Below are positions 56,008 to 64,000 of a stretch of 64,000 nucleotides of DNA, piece after piece. Under the pieces are notes generated by a model. The model searched no databases. It saw only the letters and a list, made by a program, of their open reading frames with translations, and was not told the DNA's origin. Position 1 is the stretch's first letter. Every line of letters starts with the position of its first letter. The DNA lies in NCBI GenBank assembly GCA_036250195.1, contig JAVHZZ010000011.1:60144919-60208918 (forward strand), given 5' to 3'. Made by a program: the position numbers and the translations under genes. This DNA is from Mixophyes australis (lineage: Eukaryota; Chordata; Amphibia; Anura; Limnodynastidae).

Positions 56008-57003
56008 ACTGTAACATATTGGTAGTTTATTTTGAACACAGGTCACACAGGTAATATCAAAATTCAGTCAATGTTAATATAGGTATCACAATTCCATAGG
56101 CACAACAGGTAATGCTGGTGAGATGTAACACAGAGCCAGACCGACCAGGTCATTGCAAAATAGTCTGGTACTAGTCTGATGGAGAGGGCAGCTCACAGTA
56201 GCAGGTAGTGAGCAACCAGAATGTATTTGGCAGAATCAGGGCTCAATACAAAAGCACAATGGATCAAATAGGAACTTGGTAATGCTTGTATCGGAGTATA
56301 ACAGAGGGAGTGCATGTACAAAGGGATTGGATTACATAGTTTAACCACTGGAACAGGAAATACTGGTGTACAGGTACAGTAGTTGGAGTGCAGGTACAAG
56401 GAGATACTGGATATCAGGCACTAATGGTGAAGTGTAGATGCAGGTTACCAGGTTTAGCAGTGACTGGCGTCCAGGTATACAGATGAGGTACAGACACAAG
56501 GGGACTGAGTACTAGGTTAGTCAGGCGGCACAAGGCACTGGATGTCAGGTACAAATGGGGAAGAGCAGATGTTTGTTACCAGGTTTTATCAGGTGACAGG
56601 AGGCAACAGATGATCCACAGGAGAATCAGGCAAAGGAGGGTCAGGCATGACAGGGATCAGAATCCGGAAGATCGACAATGATACCAGGGAGCAAGCAGTA
56701 GCAAGGTTAAACAAAGCCAGGGTCTTGGGTTACATACAAAGGTGTAGAACGATGAAACAGGCTGAAGTCAGATAATCAGGAGAACAACAGGCACAATAAC
56801 TCAGGTGTACTGACAGGGACCAGAAGTAGCAAACAATTGATGAACTGCAAGGAGCAATGTTTGGGGCGGGTACATAAGGCAATGGAACAGGTGCACTCCT
56901 GCAGGTGAGGTGAAAATGTCCAAAACAGCAGCACTTGGTAGCATAGAGGTACTGTAGCCCAGATACAAATTTAAATCAGAGTCCTAAGAGGCGTTAAGCG
57001 AGG
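56008..57003 (-). mobile_element. ~1-kb non-coding insertion in the L1 relic, LTR-like
   Basis: The L1 coding homology stops near 57004 and resumes near 56000. The inserted DNA has no coding homology. Its minus-strand end reads 'tgttaca', and it has many 'caggtacag' and 'accaggt' repeats. No TSD could be fixed; a solo LTR is the likeliest explanation. Confidence 0.45.
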
Positions 57004-57850
57004 TCAGTCTGCTGGCTTTGGATAAGAACCCAAATGGAGGCTAAGAAGTGATGTAGTGTAGGGGATGAATGTAGCTGCTATTTGACACAGTTGGTATGCT
57101 AGGTAAAATAATTTAACATCTGGAAATCCTCTTCTTCTGATTCTGCTATTAAGGATGGGCAGAGAGATCCCGGGGGGCTTGTCACTCCAGATGAATCTCA
57201 GGAAGGCTGATTGTATTTCTTTAAAAAACATGTTTGTAATTCTATCTGGGAGCATTTCAAACAGGTAAAGCAGTTTAGGAATCAGATTTATTTTAATTGC
57301 GATGATCCTCCCTAATGTATCTCTTCTAGGTGTTGAGATCTTGTTTAATTCTGGAAATAAGCTGGGGAAAATTCTCCTTATACAAGTAGTCATACAAGGA
57401 AGTGATGTACACACCTAGGTTTTTTATTTTGTGTATTGCCCATTGGAGTGTAAAAATTGACTGAATATGAGCTTTCATTTGCGGTGGAATGTGTAACAGC
57501 ATGGCCTCAGACTTTAAGAAACTAATTTTATAGCCAGAGAGGATGCCATATTCTTCCATTATTTGGTATAGGGGCAGTAAAGAGTTTTGGGGCTGTGTTA
57601 GGGATAAGGGAATATCATCCTCAAATAATGAGATTTTAAAATCCTGGGGGCCCACCACCACTCCATGTAGGGGTTCTATTACCAGGGTGAAACATAGTGG
57701 CAAAAAGGGGCAGTTTTGTCACACCAAATTTTGACATATAGTCAGAGAGGGATTCCTGATTAGTACTTTAGCAGTGGGTGTTATTGTAAAGGTATGAAAT
57801 TCCTGGATGCTTTTTTGGCATCAAGAGAATTATCTGGACAAGACTAGGGT

Positions 57851-58250
57851 ACAGGACTAAGTCTGGTCTGTGGTGCTGGCCATGGGAAGGGAAGGACAGT
57901 ACCATTAGCACTCATGGTGGAAAGATTCCTCTCCCACTTTGGACAGGAGTCAGAATATCTGGCAAAGATAAAACAGTAAATAAAAAAGTAGATGGTGTTG
58001 TGTTAAACAAGGTTGAGGTTTGAGCATTACCAAAAAGTGCACAAATTAACAGTTAAACAGCCTTACTAAACAAAATATAAAACATTACACTTCGCTACAA
58101 CAATATTAAATACTATGCTAAATTTACCTCACACATATCAGCAATAGAAACAGGAAAACAACAATTAACAACTGAACTTCATGTTAAGCATGAATCTACT
58201 CCATAAGAAGTTAAGAGACGACTGTCTACTAGGCTACCTCTCTATCCACC
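57851..58250. other. Unassigned boundary region between L1 and gypsy relics
   Basis: AT-rich, no coding signal. Confidence 0.3.
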
Positions 58251-59815
58251 AGTTTTTGGAAAAATTAAACCACTGGGTGTTCATGCCCATCCTCCATGGG
58301 GCCATAGGGTAAGCGTCCATGGAAGTGACCTCATTCAGTTTGGGGTAGTCCACGCAGAAGTGGATGGTCCCATCCTTTTCAGAACCAACACTTCCCCTGC
58401 GATCCTTGGACTATTGGACTTTTAATTACTCCTAAGGCCAGCATTTCCTCTAACTTCTTTTGTACTTCGGCCAGTACTGCCTGGGTCATGCGGTATGCCA
58501 CCTGACTTATGGTCTTCACCTCCCCCACTGTCTACATGATGGGTAGCCAGGTACATACGCCTGGGCTTACAGGTAAATTGGGCCTGCTCCTTCTCAGCAC
58601 CTCCCTCATTTCCTGCCTCTGCCCCTCTCTTAGTTGCATCGCCACTGTCATGTCTCCACCCTTTTTACCTCTCTCACTTCCCCTATCATCTCCAGTAGGG
58701 GATCTACCTCTGTGGGACCCACGGAGGGACAACATATCACCATTGCTGCTGTTTGCCATTCCACATATCCCTTTAGTTGATTGATGTGGAAGGTTTTTAG
58801 CCAGTATTCCTCATCATGCAGCTTTACTACAGTGTTGACCAGCCCTACCTGCCTCAAGAGTTTGTATGGGCCGTCCCAGGTGGCCTGAAGTTAATTCCGC
58901 CTCACTGGGACTAGAACCATCACCTGCTGTCCTGGGGTCGGCTTCCTATCCTGAACGTGGGCCTTGTACCGCTCTTTTCACCTCACCTGGTCTCCCTTAA
59001 ATGGCCTTGTGCCAGCTGAACTAAGTGCTTCATCCTTTCCCTCATCTCCTCTACATATTGCAGGGTGGGCTGCTCATTGGCCTGGACCGTTCCTTCCCAG
59101 CCCTCTCTAACCAGGTATAGGGGGCCTCGTACGCGGTGGACTCCTGGAGTACCACCCTGTATGCAAACAGGAACTGCTGCAGGGCCCTTTCATAGTATCT
59201 CCCCTCAGACTGTACATACACCTTCAGAAGGTGACACAGCGTTCCACTGAAATGCTCACATAACCCATTGGTCTGAGGATGGTTCAGGGTGGTTCGCATA
59301 GGCATAATGCCCCATTTCTCCTATAGGGTCTGGACTAAGTCCCCTTGGAACTGGGTCTCCTGGTCAGTAACCACTTCCCTGCAATATCCTCCCCGACTGA
59401 AAATGTCGACCAGAATCTAAGTCACATGCTCTGCATCTATGGACAACCAGGCTTCTGCTTCTGGGTATCTGGTGACAAAGACCACCAGGGTCAGTATGAA
59501 TCTTTTCCCTGTGTGACTGGGAATGCTAACGGTGCTACAATATCTATAGCCACCCAGTCAAAGGGCTCCTCTATTATGGGCAGGGATTGTAGTGGGCCTT
59601 TCTTAGGGGCTCTCCCTATCCTCTGCCATGTGTCAAAAGAGGCTTTGTACTGTTTCACATCCTGGGAGACTCAGACCAGAAAAAAGTCTGCAACATTCGG
59701 ACCAACGTTTTTCTGGTCCCAAAGTGCCCCACTGCTAACAATTGGGCTTGGAAAAATCAGGTTCGCCTCATACACCCCATCCCTTGCCTCTGGCACATCA
59801 GGACAGGGTGGCTTG
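58251..59815 (-). pseudogene. Gmr1-like Ty3/gypsy pol relic: integrase upstream of RT
   Basis: Read right to left: an integrase zinc-finger remnant and TGRAP-like linker (GRAPKKGPLQSLPIIEEPF near 59600), the VAIDIVAPL block (first core Asp), HPQTNGLCEHF (third catalytic region, near 59280), the FAYRVVLQEST block, then the C-terminal GPYKLLRQVG and KTFHINQLKGYV (near 58780). About 80 codons later comes the gypsy RT entry: PGVCTWL, VAYRMTQAV, EEMLALGVIKSP, then in another frame FCVDYPKLNEVTS and DAYPM (near 58330-58270). The relic stops before the RT palm. Several stops and frame changes. The order IN then RT is the reverse of normal Ty3/gypsy. Confidence 0.75.
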
Positions 59816-59820
59816 GCCTC

Positions 59821-60424
59821 TGTAACGGAATTGCAGAGATGGCCGCTAACCGGTATTGGCGCAACTGAACAGGGAGGCGCGGAGTCTAACGTACCCCTGG
59901 TATTCACCAGTAAACCCCCGCAAGTGGGCTTGGGCTTAGCTGCAGAGGGTACGCAGGTCACGGTTCTCCAAGACAGTCACCGGTGTAGCAACTGTAGTAG
60001 ACGGGCGTAGTCAGGCAACCCAGGTCAGAGCCAATCGAGCGATGCAGTACACAGGGAGGATCCAGAGAGAAGTCAGGTCAAGCCAAATATTCAAACCAGC
60101 CGGGCAGCGAGGTATTAAAACAAAACACAGGAGAGTAGTTACAGGAAGCCGAGTCAGAACCGAAGAACACACAGGATCCGAAGTTCAGGAAACGCTGGAG
60201 CAGGAGTGAACCAATACTCTGGCACTAGATATGTGTCAGAGGCTGCTTTATATACCCTAATGTGCATCCTGATTGACTTAGGCAGATTTTGGCGGTCAGA
60301 CATGCTGGCTGCAGACAGGTGAGCAGAGATAGTGTCCCGCTGCTAGGCAACAGGACGTGGTTGCTGAGAAGGTGCAGGCGTCCGTCTCTTGCACCAAGTG
60401 TCAGTGCGGAGACGGCGCCTGACA
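59821..60424 (-). repeat. 3' LTR (604 bp) of the minus-strand gypsy copy
   Basis: On the minus strand it starts TGTCAGGCGCC and ends TCCGTTACA. Its end diverges from the other two LTRs over the last ~15 bp. Confidence 0.88.
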
Positions 60425-60438
60425 GTACCCCCTCCCCT
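60425..60438 (-). promoter_or_regulatory. Polypurine tract
   Basis: Minus-strand AGGGGAGGGGGTAC directly before TGTCAGG, at the same place as 3057-3078. Confidence 0.75.
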
Positions 60439-62619
60439 GAAGAGGAGTTGGAAATCTGGTTCTGCAAAAAGCTTGAAAGCAGACGAGGGGCATGTAGGTC
60501 TTTCTTATCCACCCAGGACCTTTCTTCAGGACAATAACCCTTCCAGTGGACGAGGAACTGAGTCTTACCACGAATGGATCGGGATCTCAATGGGAGGAGG
60601 TGGAGGCTGAAGATTGGAGAATTCGTTAAGAACCAAAGGTTTTAATAAGGAAATATGAAATGAGTTATGCACAAGGAGTGAAGGAGGTAGATGGAGCTTA
60701 TAGGTAACCACATTAATAATATGAGCAATGCGGAAGGGACCAATATATCGGGGAGCGAATTTCATTAAAGGTAGCTTGAGCCTGAAATTTCGCGTGGACA
60801 GCCACACATTGTCCCCAACGTGAAGAACTGGAATTTTCCTACGGCGACGATCAGTAAAGTGTTTATGCCATTCCGAGGACTGTAAAAGTTTAGATCGTAC
60901 CTGAGCCCAAATCTTCGAAAAGTCACAGACCATCTCTTGAGCTGCAGGTACAGATGCACTGGGAACTTCTGAAAAGGTGGGGAGTATGGGATGTCTGTCA
61001 AAGATGGCAAACAAGGGAGATGTTCCAGAAGATTCATGTTCATGGATATTATGTGAAAATTCTGCCCAAGGTAAATAATCACTCCAGGAGGATAGGTGAT
61101 CAGAGCAGTAACAACGGAGGAACATCTCCAAATCCCGGTTGATCCACTCAGGCTGACCATTGGTCTGGGGATGGTTTCCCGAAGAGAATTTTAGCTTAAT
61201 TCCTAGATTGCTGCAAAAGGATCTCCAGCATCTTGAAATGAATTGTACACCCCTGTCAGATATGATCTCAACGGGGCAACCGTGGATCCGAAAAATATTC
61301 TTAATGAAAAGAGTGGCTAGATCCGCAGAAGATGGCAATTTCTTGAGAGGGACAAAATGTGCCCATTTGGAAAAATGATCGATGACCACCCAAATAGTAT
61401 TGAAGCCATGACTATTGGGGAGATCAGTAATAAAATCCATGCTGATGCTTGCCCAAGGTGAGTCTGGAACGGGGAGCTGAAGAAGAAGCCCTGCTGGCAG
61501 ATGCCTAGGTGTCTTGTGACGGGCACATACACCGCAAGCTGCAACATACTTGTGAACGTCAGCACTCAAGGATGGCCACCAATAGCTGCGGGACAAAAGA
61601 GCAATAGTCTTCTTAACCCCAGTATGACCAGCATATCTGGAATCGTGGGCCCAAGCCAACAGTCTGGGACGGAGATGGGTCTCCACAAAAGAGCGTCCAG
61701 CAGGGGATGTCTTAACAGAGGATTTAGTCAAAGCCAAGATCTTCAGAGGACTGATGATAGTTCTAACACCAGACTGGCAAGAATCCGAAGGATCAAAAGA
61801 CCTGGAAAGTGCATCTGCCCTGGAATTCTTTGATCCAGCACGGTAAGTCAGGATCAACTGGAATCTGGAAAAAAAAAGTGACCAGCGGGCCTGACGAGGG
61901 TTAAGGCACTGAGCGGATTCCAGATAGGTGAGGTTCTTATGATCTGTGAATACCGTGATAGGATGGAGAGCGCTTTCAAGCAGGTACCGCCATTCTTCTA
62001 AGACTATCTTGATGGCCAGGAGCTCCTTGTCTCTGATGCTATAGTTTACCTCACCGGGTAAAAACTTCCTGCAGTGAAAGCAACATGGAGAGAAAGTGCC
62101 AACAGAATTCTTCTGAGAGAGAACTGCTCCCACACCCACCGAAGAAGCATCTACCTCTAGAAAGAATGGTCGTAGTTGATCAGGCTGACTCAAGGCAGGA
62201 GCGGTGGAGAAAGCTTCTTTAAGAACTTTGAAGGCCAAGACTGCATCCTGAGGCCAGTTCTTTGCTAGCCCACCTTTACGGGTAAGTGACGTGATGGGCA
62301 AGATCAACATTGAGTAGCCTTCAGGCCAGAGGGTTGAGGCTAACTAAGGATAGATTCTACCTTCTTTGGATCCATTTGAAGACCCATGCCAGGGATTATA
62401 TACCCGAGGAAGGGAACCTGAGTTTGATCAAAAAATAACTTCTCCAATTTGCAGTATAGGTCAGCGGTTCCCAAAGAGTGCGCCGTGGCTCCCAAGGGTG
62501 CCGCGGCCAGGAAGAGAAGAAAAACCCCAAAAAAACCTGGATGCTGGGTCCTGTGCATCGCCGAATTGGTCAGTTTTTTTTAGTTGTTGTTTTTTTCCCC
62601 TTCCTGGCCCCCAGGATAT

Positions 62620-62745
62620 AGAGGGGGCAGAGTGAGGGGATGTAGAGGGGGCAGAGTGAGTGGATGCAGAGGGGGCAGAGTGAGTGGATGCAGAGGGGGC
62701 AGAGTGAGTGGATGCAGAGGGGGCAGAGTGAGTGGATGCAGGGGC
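62620..62745. repeat. 24-bp minisatellite, ~5 copies
   Basis: Unit 'gggcagagtgagtggatgca' plus 'gagg'. It sits inside the hAT element. Confidence 0.9.
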
Positions 62746-62938
62746 ACAGAGTGTGTGGAGATGAATGAGGGCACAGAGTGTGTGGAGATGAAGGAGGGCA
62801 CAGAGTGTGTGGAGATGAAGGAGGGCACAGAGTGTGTGGAGATGAAGGAGGGCACAGAGTGTGTGGAGATGAAGGAGGGCACAGAGTGTGTGGAGATGAA
62901 GGAGGGCACAGAGTGTGTGGAGATGAAGGAGGGAACAG
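62746..62938. repeat. 27-bp minisatellite, ~7 copies
   Basis: Unit 'gggcacagagtgtgtggaga' plus 'tgaagga'. It directly follows, and is related to, the 24-bp array. Confidence 0.9.
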
Positions 62939-64000
62939 TGTGAGTTAGCTGTAAATTATTCTTTGACAGAAATATAATTGAAAAAAATATATAAAAATAT
63001 TATTTTCCCTTGGATTTATGTGTATTATTTTTGCATACAAATAAATAAGTATTTCTGTCCTGACCTAAATACTTATTACGATTTTTGACCCAACTACTTA
63101 TAAAACGGGGCTGCTCTGTAATTATTTTGGAGGTGTGCCTTTAAAAAATTATGGAGACTCTAAGGGTGCTGCGAACTGCAAAAGTAGGGAACCACTGGTA
63201 TAGGTGATTAGTACGAAGGCAAGACAGAACTTCTTTGACACGATCTCAATGAGAGGTGATGTTCTGGGAGAAGACCAGGATATCATCAAGATAGACGACT
63301 ACAGATTGATACAAAAGATCTCTAAAGATTTCCTTGATGAATTCTTGCAAAACGGCAGGGGCATTACAAAGCCCAAAGGGCATCACAAGGTACTCATAAT
63401 GTCCGTCTCTCGTATTAAAAGCGGTTTTCCACTCGTCACCTTGACGAATGCGGATAAGGTTATAGGCCCCTCTAAGATCCAGTTTGGTGAAAATCTGTGC
63501 TCCACGAATCCGATCAAAGAGTTCTGATATGAGTGGTAACGGGTAACGGTTCTTCACCGTAATAGCATTCAGCTTCCAGTAGTCAATACAGGGTCCAAGG
63601 GTACCGTCTTTCTTTTTGACAAAAAAGAACCCTGCACCTGCCGGAGAGGAAGACTTGCGGATGAAACCACGTTCAAGATTCTCTGCCATGTATTCAGATA
63701 TGGCCTGAGTCTCTGGGAGAGATAGGGGAAATACTCTGCCCCTAGGGATGCACTTGTCGGGTACGAGGTCAATCCCAGGGTCAATGAGGAGGCAGGGACT
63801 CGGCTGCAGCTTTGCTGAATACATCTACAAACTCGACATAGGCATCAGGAAGAGCAGGCTGCGGAGTAGAGGCTAGACAAGAAATTGAAGACTTAGGAGG
63901 ATGTACAGCAGTCAAACAATGTTGCTTGCAGATAGATCCCCAAGAAATGACTTGGGCACGAGACCAATCGAACAGCGGATTGTGAGCCTTAAGCCAGGGA

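Larger units (their letters stand above)
54712..57850 (-). pseudogene. L1-like LINE ORF2 relic (RT to C-terminus and 3' UTR)
   Basis: Read right to left: the catalytic block A (LDAKKA, near 57810), then TPTAKV, then PLCFTLVIEPL and FEDDIPLSL (catalytic FADD changed to FEDD, near 57620). These are followed by LSGYKISFLKSEAM, the KINLIPKLLYLF and RFIWSDKPPGISLP thumb blocks (57400-57010) and, after an insertion, HIWWTCPYVVSLW (near 55450) and the C-terminus to about 55075. A pyrimidine-rich 3' UTR runs to about 54712, where an A-rich tail ends. Endonuclease and RT fingers are missing; frameshifts are several. A (TA)n run lies at 54989-55036. Confidence 0.85.
62454..63205. mobile_element. Non-autonomous hAT element 62462-63197 (736 bp) with 8-bp TSD GTATAGGT
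   Basis: Terminal inverted repeats CAGCGGTTCCC and GGGAACCACTG. GTATAGGT occurs on both sides (62454-62461, 63198-63205), the 8-bp duplication typical of hAT. Removing it restores the RT reading order of the gypsy copy. There is no transposase; the interior is mostly two minisatellites. Confidence 0.93.
59821..64000 (-). mobile_element. Second copy of the chromodomain gypsy family, 5' end outside window
   Basis: The minus-strand copy of the element at 1-3673: LTR 59821-60424, purine tract, pol with chromodomain, running past the right edge. It inserted into the Gmr1-like relic; the predicted 5-bp flank is GCCTC (59816-59820). It is older than the first copy, with frameshifts, a deletion and a hAT insertion. 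Confidence 0.93.
60480..64000 (-). pseudogene. pol: Gypsy pol (RT, RNase H, integrase, chromodomain), broken, 5' partial
   Basis: RT lies at 63824-63246 ([27 protein letters not shown]) and resumes beyond the hAT insertion at 62452-62340 (YCKLEKLFFDQTQVPFLGYI). A deletion of roughly 18 codons near 62312-62340 removes the block after KKVES. A 581-codon frame (62310-60565) then covers the RT end, RNase H (FTDHKNL, ADALSR) and integrase: HHCC, MDFITDL, SDRGVQF, NGQPEWINRDLE with the catalytic Glu kept. The chromodomain ([15 protein letters not shown]) is in a second frame (60590-60480) after a frameshift. Confidence 0.93.

Noticed and set aside
62580..62943. Repetitive 109-119-aa frames on both strands (SFISTHSVP / EGTECVEMK repeats)
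   Set aside because: Produced by the 24- and 27-bp minisatellites, open on both strands by unit length; no support as proteins.

Overview
The window looks like a piece of a large, repeat-packed vertebrate genome, most probably an anuran amphibian. The reasons are the mix of chromodomain Ty3/gypsy elements, a Penelope-like element with a GIY-YIG domain, PIF/Harbinger, Tc1-like and hAT DNA transposons, CR1, L2-like and L1-like LINEs, a tRNA-headed SINE and a retrovirus-like pol relic, with AT-rich spacers and no recognisable single-copy host gene. The species is inference. Almost every coding signal belongs to a mobile element, and most are pseudogenes.

Layout. 1-3673: 3' part of a chromodomain Ty3/gypsy element with an open pol frame and its 3' LTR, abutting (probably inserted into) an L2-like LINE on the minus strand (3674-6740). 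7261-7416: a hairpin MITE. 8010-8606: Tc1 relic. 8.6-12.1 kb: TA/CA microsatellites, a probable solo LTR and two Penelope-like non-autonomous units. 12187-15511: a Penelope-like element (RT plus GIY-YIG) framed by inverted terminal repeats and a 16-bp target-site duplication (TSD). 15.6-19.9 kb: LTR-like promoter copy and a retroviral-type pol relic (RNase H, integrase; minus strand) split by a 1.8-kb solo LTR (TSD GAGCT) and a SINE. 20-24.3 kb: AT-rich, little recognisable. 24.3-26.1 kb: Tc1 scrap and L1-like relic.

26276-46017: two Harbinger-type termini with matching 3-bp flanks may bound a much-interrupted PIF/Harbinger element. It contains a spliced MYB-like gene (plus) and an intron-containing DDE transposase (minus), plus later insertions: two solo LTRs, SINEs, MITEs, a CR1 relic, a minisatellite and a 455-bp satellite. 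46139-46453: Harbinger-type palindromic MITE. 48.0-49.3 kb: Tc1 relic. 50814-51407: solo gypsy LTR with perfect TSD GTACC. 51921-54146: a second Penelope-like unit with inverted arms and a 16-17-bp TSD, invaded by another LTR. 54.7-57.85 kb: L1-like ORF2 relic (minus). 58.25-59.8 kb: a Ty3/gypsy relic in which integrase precedes reverse transcriptase (Gmr1-like order). 59821-64000: a second copy of the chromodomain gypsy family (minus), its pol interrupted by a hAT element carrying two minisatellites.

The most interesting thread is a set of five dispersed hammerhead-ribozyme-like motifs (about 8.80, 11.44, 14.74, 47.29 and 53.50 kb), at least three of them inside units with Penelope-like architecture. 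The unusual pol gene order at 58-59.6 kb is the second.
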